Assembly: GCA_030065125.1 (NCBI GenBank)
Contig: JASJDM010000033.1
Coordinates: 1-64,000 of the forward strand
From: Lysobacterales bacterium
Lineage (GTDB): Bacteria > Pseudomonadota > Gammaproteobacteria > Xanthomonadales > SZUA-38
Direction of reading: 5' to 3'
Length of the DNA stretch: 64,000 nt
The number at the start of each line of letters is the position of its first letter. Within the stretch, counting starts at the first letter, position 1. Position numbers and translations under genes: made by a program. Under the pieces are notes generated by a model. The model did no database searches and was not told where the DNA came from. It was given only the letters and a program-made list of their open reading frames with translations. Shown piece after piece: positions 9,373 through 18,345 of the stretch.

Positions 9373-9398
9373 GGGGTCAGAGTAAAGGGACAGAGTAA
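9373..9398 (+). repeat. REP-like element, solo copy
   Basis: The 26 bases are identical to the left RAYT-flanking copy at 1988-2013. They lie immediately upstream of the hypothetical gene read leftwards from 9340. A decayed relative follows at about 9461-9485 (CCCTTCACTGTGACCTC) and another at 12251-12275. Confidence 0.85.
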
Positions 9399-9452
9399 GG
9401 AAAGCGACACGCGGATCAATTGCGAATCCTGTGTACCTGCTTCCTGAAGCGC

Positions 9453-10031
9453 TCAGTCCCGCTGTGTCCCTTCACTGTGACCTCTGCAGATTCTGTCCCT
9501 GGACTTGATCGCAGCGATGCGCGCGCGGTTGTAGCGCTGGAGCACAATCGGGTAGCCATTCATCAAGAAGTTGAACACCGTCAGCCAGACAACCAGATCC
9601 CACCAACCCATGACCGCGGCACCCAAAGTGATGCCAATCATGACAGCGAGTATCAGCAGGTGGCTGGACTCCGAGTCGCGCATCTTTTGCTCCAGGGAAT
9701 TGAGAGACGACCGCGCACCTGAGTACCGAACGGTGGCATTTAACGACGAGAGAGGACTGCGGACAAGCAGCCATCTGAAGCTGCGGACGCCGAGGCGCCT
9801 GTAGAAGCGGCCGCTCGCCTCAAACGGTCTGATGCGGAAGTAGCCTGGGGGCAACGGCAATCGATATCCCACAGTGCCAGCGACCAGCGCGCCCCAGGTC
9901 ATCACCGTCCAATTGGCAAGAAAGGCAAAGGCCAGATTGCGGTGCCCAAGGAAAAACCCGACCAATACAATCAAACATGCCGCTGCCAAAGTGATCAGGC
10001 AGAGAAAAATCAGATCCGAAATTTTTCGCAT
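9453..10031 (-). CDS. CrtO-like (glycosyl-diaponeurosporenoate acyltransferase family) membrane protein
   Basis: The product has 192 residues from the ATG at 10029-10031 (MRKISDLIFLCLITLAAA). A longer frame from 10205 would run through a palindromic repeat and the 323-bp dispersed repeat, so I reject it. Two N-terminal membrane helices are followed by YFRIRPFEASGRFYRRLGV, then two more helices and NGYPIVLQRYNRARI. This pattern (Y-F-R-x-R ... Y-x-x-L-G-V ... N-x-P-x-x-x-Q-R-Y-N-R) is that of the CrtO/glycosyl-4,4'-diaponeurosporenoate acyltransferase family, small membrane enzymes best known from staphyloxanthin synthesis. There are no carotenoid genes nearby, so the substrate is unknown. Confidence 0.7.
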   Translation of the reverse strand: MRKISDLIFLCLITLAAACLIVLVGFFLGHRNLAFAFLANWTVMTWGALVAGTVGYRLPLPPGYFRIRPFEASGRFYRRLGVRSFRWLLVRSPLSSLNATVRYSGARSSLNSLEQKMRDSESSHLLILAVMIGITLGAAVMGWWDLVVWLTVFNFLMNGYPIVLQRYNRARIAAIKSRDRICRGHSEGTQRD

Positions 10032-10059
10032 ATTGCCGGGCTCAGAAAACAGGGTTGCT

Positions 10060-10107
10060 GGACAGGCATGAATTGGGGTCAATTCCGGACACGATTCATG
10101 CCTGTCC
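10060..10107. repeat. Inverted repeat, GGACAGGCATGAAT arms, 20-nt loop
   Basis: Perfect 14-bp arms GGACAGGCATGAAT (10060-10073) and ATTCATGCCTGTCC (10094-10107). The arm ATGCCTGTCC is the core of the dispersed repeat at 571, 46431, 55866 and 62493, so this looks like a palindromic (BIME-like) form of that family. It lies just upstream of the acyltransferase-like gene. Confidence 0.85.
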
Positions 10108-10115
10108 CATTTTGG

Positions 10116-10438
10116 TTCCATTCTGCGAGGTCGGACAGCGCTGATGACGGCAGGGGCCTTTTGTCCGCTGCCGGACCCCATCTCCAGTCTGCCAATCAGC
10201 GTCAATGCGGGAAATTCCCAATTTGAATCTTACGGTTCCGACCGCATGCCCGTAAACGGGTCCATTTGTGAAAGGACACCGGATTTGGTCAGGAATCCGT
10301 TGACCAGATTTCCGACTCAGGAATCGACCCCGCGCTGGATAGGCAGTAGCTGGCTACGGACAACTCCGCGGCGTTTGTGGTGACTCCTCCGTTAACGTAC
10401 ATGGAGTACGAACTGCTTCCTTTGACCGCAGAAGACCG
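10116..10438 (+). repeat. 323-bp dispersed repeat, copy A
   Basis: It aligns base for base with 24106-24428 with no insertion or deletion. By hand I count about 46 mismatches in 323 positions (about 86% identity), and the mismatches show no three-base periodicity (13, 15 and 18 in the three phases). A GGCAGGGGCC/GGACCGCTGCC-type hairpin near 10149-10172 is kept in both copies in shorter form. It ends 75 bp upstream of the following start codon. Confidence 0.85.
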
Positions 10439-10496
10439 GACGAATTTTCTACAAGCACATCCACTTGGTCCGCAGAGCGAGGGGAAGAGCAACTGA
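10401..10496 (+). CDS. Possible 31-residue upstream ORF
   Basis: ATG at 10401, stop at 10494-10496, 16 bases before the start of the propeller gene. The first part (PLTAEDRTNF) lies in the 323-bp repeat and matches PLTAEERENF in the same frame of copy B (24394 onward). There it opens into a longer frame without a domain. It could be a leader peptide or the remnant of a decayed gene. Mismatch phase in the whole repeat does not support coding, so confidence is low. Confidence 0.2.
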   Translation: MEYELLPLTAEDRTNFLQAHPLGPQSEGKSN

Positions 10497-10512
10497 TACT
10501 TGGAGGTGCATC

Positions 10513-12162
10513 ATGAACTGCCCACGGGATTTTTCTCCGATTCAGATCAACCTTCTGACCCGCAGGGTTTTGCTGGCATTCTTGGTGCTCTTGAGCCCGG
10601 TAATGACCGCCGAAGGCCAGGTCTTTGTCAACCGCAAGATCAGCGGGGTGACGCCGGCGTTTGGAGATATCGGTCGTCCCGAGTCATTCAACTTTAGCCG
10701 TGTTCACTTCTCCCCCGATAGCCATTATGTCGTGTTTATGGGAGATCGAGAGACCGACGAACAGATCGAATTGTATAGCGCCAGACTCAGCGGTGGTGAT
10801 CCCATCAAACTCAATGCCGCGCTGGTTAACGGAGGCAACGTTGAATCCTTTAAGATCTCTGACGACAGCCAGTATGTCGTTTATCGAGCTGATCAGAACC
10901 AGGACGAAGTTTTTGAGTTATTCAGTGTGCCGATCCAGGGTGGCACACAAGTTCGTCTGAATGATGATCTGGTGCCAGGAGGCAATGTGGCTAATTACGA
11001 AGTCACACCGAATGGCCTGGGGGTCGTATACCGGGCTGATCAGAGTCAAGATGAAGTCTGGGAGCTTTTCAGCAACTGGATCACTGGCGGGAACCCTGTA
11101 CAACTCAACCCTGCACTGGATATCGATAGAGATGTTGAATATTTCACCATTACGCCCAACTCCCTTGGCGTCGTCTATAGAGTCGGTGCGGATAGTTCAG
11201 ACGGTGATCTCTACAGCGTTTTGATCACTGGCGTCGGGGGACCTATCCAGTTGAGCCCCACGCGCACTTCTGATTGGCAATCCGTAAGTAGTTATAAGAT
11301 CAGTTCAGACAGCCAGACGGTCGTTTTTGTCGGTGAATTTGAGAATGAAAACGACCTGGAACTCTACAGAGTTCCCGTGATCGGAGGCACCTCTACGAAA
11401 ATCGATGGGACCTCGGTAGAGGACACAAACTATTACACTATTGTTGGCATATCTGCTGACGGCACTCGAGTCGTGTACAGGGCAGAACAGGACTTTGCTG
11501 GAAGACGCGAATTTTACAGTGTCCCCATGGCAGGCGGTACAGTCATCAAACTCAATGCACCACTGGTACCTGGCCGCTGGCTTTGCTGTTGGTCATTCAG
11601 AGGGGGGAGTGTCCTATTGTACAGTGGCGATCAAGACTTCGAAGAAGTCGACGAGCTATTTGCTGCATCGATTTACACGGGTTCCCGAGTCAAGCTGAAT
11701 GACCCGCTGGTCAGTGGAGGCAATGTCATTGATTTCGAACTCACCAAAAATGAGCTGGGCGTCGTTTATATCGCCGATCAGGACCAGGATGATGTCATCG
11801 AAATCTACAGTGTCCCCATCACCGGGGGCCCCTCTATAGACCTCAACCCAACTCTGGTGAGCGGAGGCGACGTGGGGGCATTCAGACTCGCTCAAAACAA
11901 CCTCGGAGTCGTCTACCGAGCCGACCAGGATACGGATGAGGTATTTGAGCTCTATCTGGTGAATATCTTTGGCGGACCCAGTCATAAACTCAACGGCACC
12001 CTGACTGCGGGAGGCAATGTCGACAGCTCCGGTATCAAAATCAGTGATGACAATCGTGCAGTGGTATATATCGCCGACCAGGATATCAACGAGAAATTTG
12101 AACTTTATCTGACAACGGAAGAGGAATTAGTCTTTTCTGACGGGTTCGAATCCGGGCTCTGA
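10513..12162 (+). CDS. Secreted TolB/WD40-like beta-propeller protein with FE tail
   Basis: The product has 549 residues. The ATG at 10513 is chosen because GGAGGT sits six bases upstream; a start at 10465 lacks this. A signal peptide (RRVLLAFLVLLSPVMTAEG) is followed by about ten tandem blades of ~48 residues. Each has a D-S-x-x-V-V-Y-x-A-D-x-x-x-D-E-x-x-E-L-F/Y-S-V-P core and then G-G-x-x-x-x-L-N-x-x-L-V-x-G-G-N-V. Such propellers usually bind proteins or glycans outside the cytoplasm. The protein ends LVFSDGFESGL. Base composition looks lower in GC than its neighbours by eye, which may indicate separate acquisition. It is monocistronic. Confidence 0.85.
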   Translation: MNCPRDFSPIQINLLTRRVLLAFLVLLSPVMTAEGQVFVNRKISGVTPAFGDIGRPESFNFSRVHFSPDSHYVVFMGDRETDEQIELYSARLSGGDPIKLNAALVNGGNVESFKISDDSQYVVYRADQNQDEVFELFSVPIQGGTQVRLNDDLVPGGNVANYEVTPNGLGVVYRADQSQDEVWELFSNWITGGNPVQLNPALDIDRDVEYFTITPNSLGVVYRVGADSSDGDLYSVLITGVGGPIQLSPTRTSDWQSVSSYKISSDSQTVVFVGEFENENDLELYRVPVIGGTSTKIDGTSVEDTNYYTIVGISADGTRVVYRAEQDFAGRREFYSVPMAGGTVIKLNAPLVPGRWLCCWSFRGGSVLLYSGDQDFEEVDELFAASIYTGSRVKLNDPLVSGGNVIDFELTKNELGVVYIADQDQDDVIEIYSVPITGGPSIDLNPTLVSGGDVGAFRLAQNNLGVVYRADQDTDEVFELYLVNIFGGPSHKLNGTLTAGGNVDSSGIKISDDNRAVVYIADQDINEKFELYLTTEEELVFSDGFESGL

Positions 12163-12306
12163 CCTCAGAAATTTTTTGCACTGAAGGGCGGAGGCCTTCC
12201 ATGACACAAGTAACGATCAGAACCGGCATCTGACTTCTCGCAATGGTTGCCTGTCCCCTTACTCTGGTCCTCTGGGAACTCAGCCGGATGGAATAGTAGG
12301 CCATGC

Positions 12307-13440
12307 TTAGAACGTGGGCACTGGAATACCGGCCCAGTAGCCTTCTTCGGCCGGGCGGCGCTCGACGATTTCACCCGTTTTGCCGTCGAGCTGGATGAAT
12401 TCGATGGGTCGGATGCCAATCGCCCGCGTGAATCGACGGATGCCCTTCACTTCCGCTCCGGCTACAAAAGCCTCAGCCAGCAGCACGGTGAACCCGGTCT
12501 CGGCGAAGCTGAGCCGATTGCCGTGACTCGTTGGGTGCAGCAGTTCGCTCAGGTGTGCCCTTTCCTCTTTCATAACGGTTCCGGTAAGTCCAAGCTCGGG
12601 AATATCCCAGGATGACGGCGCAACGTAGGCAATGGCACCGGGCAGCTCGTTGCGGTTAACCGCGTTTGACACGACCTGCCGGGTTTGCCGATTGACCGGC
12701 GCGAGGAATACGGTGACGCGCTCAGGTCCATCCGCAATCTGCAGACTGTCGATCACATGGCCCCGCAGCCATAAGGCCGCACCCAGGGTCATTGCCAGCA
12801 CCAGGAAATAGACTGCCAATAGCGACACGCCTTTCAACCAAGGTTTTCGGGGCAAGCGGCGACCCAGCCTGGGCAAGCGGTTCTCCCAGCGGCGCGGCAG
12901 AAACATGCCTGTCCGCTTCATGTACATGCGGTAGGATTCTCCAAACTTTTCCAGGCAGATTCGTTCTTCGACGCGGGCCAGATAGACGTAGATACAAAGC
13001 ATGGTGACAAAGGCGATCACAACGATGAACCGGGACCAGTAAAGCGACGTGCCGAGCCCGATGATGGCAAGGGCAACATACTGCGGGTGCCGGATATGCC
13101 GGTACAGGCCCACCGCTACGGCGCCTTTGCCCGTGAATTTGGCCCAATAAATCTGGGCAAAGCCGACCAGGAATACGGCAATGCCGACCAGAATCAGGGG
13201 CCAGCTGACGAGAATTAAGGTGTTGGCGAGCCAGCTGCTGCTGTAGGTGAAATGCGGCAGCAGATACATCGTCAGCCAGGCGGTGGCCGGAGAGTCCTGC
13301 AGGAGGTTGAGCGGCGTCGCGTAGATGGAGTAGTAGTACGCGGCAAACGGCGACACCATGAACAGGATTTCGAGAACAATCAGCGTGTAAAGCATCCAGG
13401 CTGATGTCTTTACCGCTCGTTGGCCAGATACGCCGGTCAT
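12307..13440 (-). CDS. Isoprenylcysteine/phospholipid methyltransferase-family membrane protein
   Basis: The product has 377 residues, and AGGAGG lies seven bases upstream of the ATG at 13438-13440. Residues 15-190 contain about five membrane helices and the ICMT/PEMT-type SAM-binding signature: HIRHPQY near residue 118, then EERICLEKFGESYRMYMKR. A sixth helix near residue 205 leads into a ~150-residue C-terminal part of unknown fold, facing the periplasm by inference (NRNELPGAIAYVAPSS, EVKGIRRFTRAIGIRP). Members methylate prenylcysteine, phospholipid or small isoprenoid acceptors; the acceptor here is unknown. It is divergent from a LytTR regulator across a 112-bp gap, which suggests that the regulator controls it. 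Confidence 0.82.
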   Translation of the reverse strand: MTGVSGQRAVKTSAWMLYTLIVLEILFMVSPFAAYYYSIYATPLNLLQDSPATAWLTMYLLPHFTYSSSWLANTLILVSWPLILVGIAVFLVGFAQIYWAKFTGKGAVAVGLYRHIRHPQYVALAIIGLGTSLYWSRFIVVIAFVTMLCIYVYLARVEERICLEKFGESYRMYMKRTGMFLPRRWENRLPRLGRRLPRKPWLKGVSLLAVYFLVLAMTLGAALWLRGHVIDSLQIADGPERVTVFLAPVNRQTRQVVSNAVNRNELPGAIAYVAPSSWDIPELGLTGTVMKEERAHLSELLHPTSHGNRLSFAETGFTVLLAEAFVAGAEVKGIRRFTRAIGIRPIEFIQLDGKTGEIVERRPAEEGYWAGIPVPTF

Positions 13441-13503
13441 GGGCTATCCTCCTGTTTCCACCTCCATCAAACGCCCCAACGATCTGTTTCACAAGAAGAA
13501 AAT

Positions 13504-13532
13504 CGTGAATGGTTCATTTAATTCGCGAATGG
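13504..13532 (+). promoter_or_regulatory. Candidate LytTR operator: direct repeat CGTGAATGG / CGCGAATGG
   Basis: CGTGAATGG at 13504-13512 and CGCGAATGG at 13524-13532, start to start 20 bp (about two helical turns), lie in the divergent gap between the methyltransferase and the LytTR gene. LytTR proteins bind pairs of ~9-bp direct repeats with 20-22 bp periodicity, so autoregulation and control of the divergent gene are plausible. This is inference from spacing alone. Confidence 0.4.
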
Positions 13533-13552
13533 GCAGGTATGATTGAATCCCG

Positions 13553-14425
13553 ATGATGGAGAGCCTGCGCAACTATCTGGATTCCACGCTGCCGTGGGTA
13601 GTGGGCGCGCCGCAGTACCTGCGTTTGTTCGGCACGGTGTTTCTTCTTGTCTCCGCCGGCTCTGCGCTGGTTCATCTTGTTCTCCCCGGCTCCGCTACCG
13701 CGCTGCAGGTACTGTCCCACGGCCTGTCGATCGGCGGGGCTTACACGGTGGTCGTCGCCCTTGCCTGTGCCGCGCTGTATGCGGTCCGCCGGGCATTCGA
13801 CCGACTTCTGGTCTGGCACGTCTGGCTGGCGTCCCTGGCCGCCTTCCTCACGGGATACTTTTTTCTGCCGCTTGATAACGTGGTCTTCTGGATGACGGAC
13901 AACGCGGCCAGCGTCCATGCTGAGCCCATCAGCTTTTTGCAGTTGCTCCCGATTTGGGGGCTGGTGACCTATTTCTTCGTGCAGCCATTTCTGTCGGAGT
14001 CTCTACGATCAGAGCTGGTCAAGGTGCGTCAATTGAATGCCTTGCTGGAGGCGGGCAGTCCGATAACCGACGGCGCGGTTGAGCCCATTCGCTTTCGGTC
14101 GGGAAAGCTGGACTTTGTCCTCGAGGCCCGCTGCATTCGAAACGTCACCGTAGACGATCACTACTGCTATGTTCATTACCGGCACGGCGAGGAATACAAA
14201 AAACGAGATCTGGCGATGCCCTTGCGCGACGTACTGACGCTGCTGCCGTCCAGCTTCGCGCAGGTGCACCGTTCACACGTAGTCAATTTGACCCACGTCC
14301 AATCCATCAGGCGACACCAGCGCAACGTTCGACTGGTCCTTGGCGGCGGACTGGAGGTGCCAGTCAGCCGGCATCGGCTTAACGACCTGTTGCCCCTGCT
14401 GCGCCGGCAGCTTCGGTTGGGTTGA
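13553..14425 (+). CDS. Membrane-anchored LytTR transcriptional regulator (copy 1)
   Basis: The product has 290 residues. Residues 1-160 contain four membrane helices without a recognisable sensor domain. Residues ~185-288 are a LytTR DNA-binding domain: the core VDDHYCYVHY, the MPLRDVLTLLP segment, FAQVHRSHVVNLTHV and the closing basic stretch LEVPVSRHRLNDLLPLL. There is no receiver domain, so this is a one-component membrane regulator rather than a two-component response regulator. Two further LytTR genes of the same layout lie at 33253 and 52307. The most likely target is the divergent methyltransferase gene, through the direct repeat at 13504-13532. Confidence 0.9.
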   Translation: MMESLRNYLDSTLPWVVGAPQYLRLFGTVFLLVSAGSALVHLVLPGSATALQVLSHGLSIGGAYTVVVALACAALYAVRRAFDRLLVWHVWLASLAAFLTGYFFLPLDNVVFWMTDNAASVHAEPISFLQLLPIWGLVTYFFVQPFLSESLRSELVKVRQLNALLEAGSPITDGAVEPIRFRSGKLDFVLEARCIRNVTVDDHYCYVHYRHGEEYKKRDLAMPLRDVLTLLPSSFAQVHRSHVVNLTHVQSIRRHQRNVRLVLGGGLEVPVSRHRLNDLLPLLRRQLRLG

Positions 14426-14447
14426 GGTCTGCTTTCAGATCTGGCCC

Positions 14448-17400
14448 TTACTGGTTGGCTTCTCCCGGTGTCGGGACGGTCACGAAAAACCAATCATCGT
14501 TTGCGTTGTCCGAATCTGCCCCGTCGGGGAGCCGCGACATTGAGCCCACCTCGCTGTTGCTATCCTGGGCGGAAGCAGCAGTGCCTTCAACCAGGTTGAC
14601 TGAGCCCAAACCTGGGATGTCGGCGAAAAACTCACCTTCATAGGACAGCCGGTCCAGGATGTCACTGCCCTGGATCAGCGCAATGCCGTCCGGCGAGCCG
14701 TTTTGAATAGAGCTGTCGTACTGCAGGGTCAATGCGGTGCCGGGTACCGAGGCCAGCACCTGGGCGGATCCCACCACCAGGAACTGTCCGGGTGCCAGCG
14801 AGCCGAGTGACGACAGATCGATGTCCTGATAGGTCAGCCCCGAGGAGCCGTTGGCCAGGATCAGGCGGACACCGGCCAGGTCGTAGGCGCTCCCGCCGGG
14901 GTTGTAGATTTCCACGAACTCCATGGTGTCAGGTCCCGGCTGGTCGTAGTCCACCTCATTGATGACCAGCACGGGTGGTGCGGTGACCGTAACGTTGGCG
15001 CTGACCTCACTGGCGTTGACTCCAGCGGTGACCTGCTCGATGCCTGGGATTGCGGTCGCGCTGAAGTCAAAGGTCGTGCTGAGCTGGTCCGCCTGGACGG
15101 TCACCGACGCTGGGACCGAGCCGGCCACGCCGGGGCTGGTGGACAGGCTGACCACGGATCCTCCCGCAGGCGCTGGAATGTTCAGGCTTACGGTCATAGT
15201 CAGCGTCTGGGCGGTGGAGATTTCGGCCGTTGCCGGGTCCAGGGTCGTCAGCTGGGGTTGCTCGCCGGCGCCCAGCACGCGCACGTTGGCCTGGGCCTGG
15301 GTACCCGCCAGACTGGCGGTCAGCGTTACGGACGGATCCTGGGTCAATCCGTCCACCAATACCAGGGCGGAGTCGCTGCCGGCTGGCACCGTGACACCGC
15401 CGCCCACCACCGCCAGGCTGGATTCGTCGGACGACGTGATCGGCACAAAGGTGTTCTCGCTCGGTGTGAACTGCAGCGTCAGGGTCGCCGGGGTCGGAAT
15501 CGTGACCACGCCGCTCTGGCCAACCCGGACAAATCCGTCGGGGCCCAGGGACGCCACGCCCAGGGCGGCCTCAAAGTCCGCGGGCCCCCGGGGCAACAGT
15601 CTCTGTTCGCCAGATCGCAACACCAGCAAGCCTGAAATGGACGCGTATTGCGTGCCATTGGCAGGAAATGGCGAGACCTGGTAAATCCGATCTTCGATGG
15701 TGAGCACATTGTCGACAACAAAATCCCCGGCTCCCGGTGGACTGTCGTTGGTCACCCCTACATCTTCTACCCGCGCCAGGATGGCTTCATATTCATTGGG
15801 CGCCTGGCTGGTGGCCTGGGATACGGTCAGCACTGCCGGTATCGGCAGCGGGTTGCCCTGGGAACGAATGACGACGTTGGGCGCCTGCAGCTGGGTTTGA
15901 CCCATGAACTCGCCGACGGTGGCCGGCAGGAAATCGACCCGATCGCCGGGGGTGACAGAGACGCCGCAGCTGGTGCCGGCGTCAAACACGAATACACCCG
16001 AGTTCTCCAGGCCCAGGTAGTCAGCATCCCCGGAAACCGTCTGCACGGTATAGCCGAGCCCGTCGATGCAGGCGGCCACCAGCACGTTCTGCAGCGTGAC
16101 TTCGCCCTCCACCTGGCGGAGTTTGACCTGGTAGACCGTGGAAAACTCCGGGACGCAGCTGACGCTGACGTCGCTGACGTTGGTGCCGGCCACAACCCCA
16201 ACGGTATTGGCGAGCGAGCAGTCAAAACCACCCGGCGCGTCCACCAGCGTTATCTGGTAATCCGACCCGTTTTCCAGCAGGCGGTCAAAAACAAACCCGC
16301 CGTCGGCGTTCAGGTTGAGCGGTACGGCGCCGTTCAGTTCCAGCGTGATCCCCGTGGGTGGAACCCCGGAAGCCGTGCCGCCCACACTGAATGCATCCTC
16401 AAAGCTGTTGGTGAAGATCTCAAACACGCCGGTGGGGATCGGTGTCGGGTCGCAGGCATCACCCAGGCCATCCTGATCCTCATCATCCTGGGTGCCGTCG
16501 CCACGCGGCAGAGCGGGATTGAACACATCCGGGCAGTTGTCGTCACCGTTGGTGATACCGTCGCCGTCATTGTCGTCCGGGCTGCTGATGCCGGTAAACA
16601 GGGGTGGCGTACTTGACCGCGACGGCATGCAGCTGCGGGCACTGATGCCACAGTAGGCCAGTGGCGTCAGGTCCTGGGCCGGCAAGGGGCTTCCCGTCTC
16701 CCGGACCGCGCAGATCCGGCGGTTCTGCAGGCACACCACGGTGTCCTCGCAGTCCGGTGCTTCGGCGCCCAGAGCCTGCATCAGTTCGACTTCACCCACC
16801 AGCGGCATGCCGCCCCTGAGCACCAGCACAACATCCGCCTCGGTCGCTTCCAGTACCGCCCGGTATCCGGTAGCGACACTGGAATCAAACAGCGCCAGGT
16901 CGGCCAGTGCCCCGGCCTCCAGCGAGCCCAGCATGCCCGAGCGACCGATGGCCGCTGCGGCATTGGCGGTCACCATGTTGAACAACGTTCGATCGGTGAG
17001 GGCGCCATCGAGATAGCCGGCGTTGTACTCTGCCGCGCAGCGCAGTTCTTCCAGCACGTTGCTCGAACCCGTGGGATTCCAGTTGGAGCTGAGAACCACG
17101 TTGGCGCCTGCGGCGGTCAGTGCCGTCACTGGTGCTGTGACGCCATACAGGCTGAGGTCGCTGCGCGGGCTCCAGGCCAGGCTGGCGCCGCCCACCAGCA
17201 TTTCCCCGACACCCTGGCCGTCCAGGGCAATGCCCATACGCACCAGTGCGCCCGGAATGACGTCGACGCCACCGGCAGAGCCGTCGACATCGGAAAGGCA
17301 GGTGAATTCATTGAATGCGCGGTCGTCGATACCCTCGGCGATCAACGGGTGGTAAATCTCCCCTGCTGCCGGCGTAGGAAGACCCGCGTACCCATTACAG

Positions 17401-18062
17401 CCTGATGTCTGACTGCTGCCATCGGCATCGCCCAGCGGGAAGGTGTCGCGATCCACATCCGGGGTTCCCAGACCATCCGGACTCGTGCCCTGGTTGCGAG
17501 CCAATCCCGGAACACTGTCTTCGCTGATCAGGGTCGTTACGCCAGCCACCACAGACCGAAATTCACCCCAGTCGACGTCACTCGGGTCCGGCTGGGTGTT
17601 AATCGCGGTGCCGCCACTTGCGCCGGTTCGCCAATCGTGGCGGTGCTGGTAGCGTTCGCTGCCATGATCTGCCGGGGGATTGTCCGAAAAACGCAGGGCG
17701 ATGCCGGAGTCGACCAGTCCCGGGGAAACCGTCGTGTTCGGACAGGTCAACCGGGTGGCTTGTGCATATCCGGTGGACGTCGAGCAGTCGCATGTGGCAC
17801 AGGCGATGGTGCCGGTGTCGTCGATCAGCACTTCCGCGTTGACCAGGGGACCCTCGGACGCCAGCACGTCGGCCTGGATCAAAACGAAGGCACTGCCTGA
17901 CTGGATCTCACAGCGTCCGGTCGCTGGTGCAGGAAAATCGGCCCGGCATTGCACCGGCGAATTGCCCGCCGGCTCTTGCCCACCCCCCGATTCGGCGGCG
18001 GTTGCAGGCAGTGAAACAGTCCAGATCAGGAACGCGCAGGCGAACAGGGAATTGCGTGTCAT
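14448..18062 (-). CDS. Secreted amidohydrolase-like protein (metal ligands lost) fused to lamin-tail domain
   Basis: The product has 1204 residues with signal peptide MTRNSLFACAFLIWTVSLPATA. Residues ~60-460 follow an amidohydrolase family closely (ADHGSERYQHRHDWRTG, AEGIDDRAFNEF, LAWSPRSDLSLYG, ADLALF). However, the metal-binding HxH after PGLVD is replaced by SGI (about residue 115), the usual VxxHG reads VDVIPG, and the usual D-W-[ST]-P-[ST]-G reads NWNPTG. It therefore looks catalytically dead. Calcium-binding type-3-like repeats (DDNDGDGITNGDDNCPD, ~495-540) are followed by FEIFTNSFED (~547), several Ig-like parts, and a C-terminal lamin-tail domain (VLVINEVDYDQPGPDTMEF, ~1032-1204). I infer a surface binding protein built on an old enzyme. 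It is monocistronic. Confidence 0.85.
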   Translation of the reverse strand: MTRNSLFACAFLIWTVSLPATAAESGGGQEPAGNSPVQCRADFPAPATGRCEIQSGSAFVLIQADVLASEGPLVNAEVLIDDTGTIACATCDCSTSTGYAQATRLTCPNTTVSPGLVDSGIALRFSDNPPADHGSERYQHRHDWRTGASGGTAINTQPDPSDVDWGEFRSVVAGVTTLISEDSVPGLARNQGTSPDGLGTPDVDRDTFPLGDADGSSQTSGCNGYAGLPTPAAGEIYHPLIAEGIDDRAFNEFTCLSDVDGSAGGVDVIPGALVRMGIALDGQGVGEMLVGGASLAWSPRSDLSLYGVTAPVTALTAAGANVVLSSNWNPTGSSNVLEELRCAAEYNAGYLDGALTDRTLFNMVTANAAAAIGRSGMLGSLEAGALADLALFDSSVATGYRAVLEATEADVVLVLRGGMPLVGEVELMQALGAEAPDCEDTVVCLQNRRICAVRETGSPLPAQDLTPLAYCGISARSCMPSRSSTPPLFTGISSPDDNDGDGITNGDDNCPDVFNPALPRGDGTQDDEDQDGLGDACDPTPIPTGVFEIFTNSFEDAFSVGGTASGVPPTGITLELNGAVPLNLNADGGFVFDRLLENGSDYQITLVDAPGGFDCSLANTVGVVAGTNVSDVSVSCVPEFSTVYQVKLRQVEGEVTLQNVLVAACIDGLGYTVQTVSGDADYLGLENSGVFVFDAGTSCGVSVTPGDRVDFLPATVGEFMGQTQLQAPNVVIRSQGNPLPIPAVLTVSQATSQAPNEYEAILARVEDVGVTNDSPPGAGDFVVDNVLTIEDRIYQVSPFPANGTQYASISGLLVLRSGEQRLLPRGPADFEAALGVASLGPDGFVRVGQSGVVTIPTPATLTLQFTPSENTFVPITSSDESSLAVVGGGVTVPAGSDSALVLVDGLTQDPSVTLTASLAGTQAQANVRVLGAGEQPQLTTLDPATAEISTAQTLTMTVSLNIPAPAGGSVVSLSTSPGVAGSVPASVTVQADQLSTTFDFSATAIPGIEQVTAGVNASEVSANVTVTAPPVLVINEVDYDQPGPDTMEFVEIYNPGGSAYDLAGVRLILANGSSGLTYQDIDLSSLGSLAPGQFLVVGSAQVLASVPGTALTLQYDSSIQNGSPDGIALIQGSDILDRLSYEGEFFADIPGLGSVNLVEGTAASAQDSNSEVGSMSRLPDGADSDNANDDWFFVTVPTPGEANQ

Positions 18063-18345
18063 GTCGATTGTGTCTCGTACCGGTGTCGTCCAACAGTGTA
18101 GTGCATTCCAGCCGGATCGCGGCCGGGCGCAGTCGCAATGGCGGCTGTGCCGTGGTGACCAGACGCGCAGTGGCTGAATTAAACTGATCAGGTGGCTGAG
18201 TTCTCAGAGGTCAGGACTTGAAATGACACATGGAAATACAGTTCCGTGAAATGTGGCAATGCAATAGCCGGCCCGGGATCCGGGTAGAGATTGTTGCGCC
18301 GAGCGGCATCAGGCGTCCCCAGGGGGCACCCCGGGGCGGGCCGCT
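18063..18345. other. Intergenic region, 283 nt
   Basis: No gene is seen. It lies between the 3' end of the cupin gene and the 5' end of the amidohydrolase-like gene, both read leftwards. It contains a GAGTTCTCAGAGGTCAGG stretch, similar to TGACCTCAGA stretches at 12165, 52200 and 54346, and a fragment AATGTGGCAATGCA also present near 55363. Confidence 0.5.

Larger units (their letters stand above)
10032..10512. other. Intergenic region, 481 nt: palindromic repeat, 323-bp repeat copy A, short uORF
   Basis: This divergent intergenic region holds an inverted repeat (10060-10107), copy A of the 323-bp dispersed repeat (10116-10438), and a 31-codon open frame (10401-10496) that ends 16 bases before the downstream start codon. 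No other gene is supportable. Confidence 0.7.

Noticed and set aside
12138-12156. GGGTTCGAATCCGGG, which looks like a tRNA T-arm
   Set aside because: It is the codon sequence for the GFESG tail of the propeller protein; no acceptor, D or anticodon arm can be folded around it.
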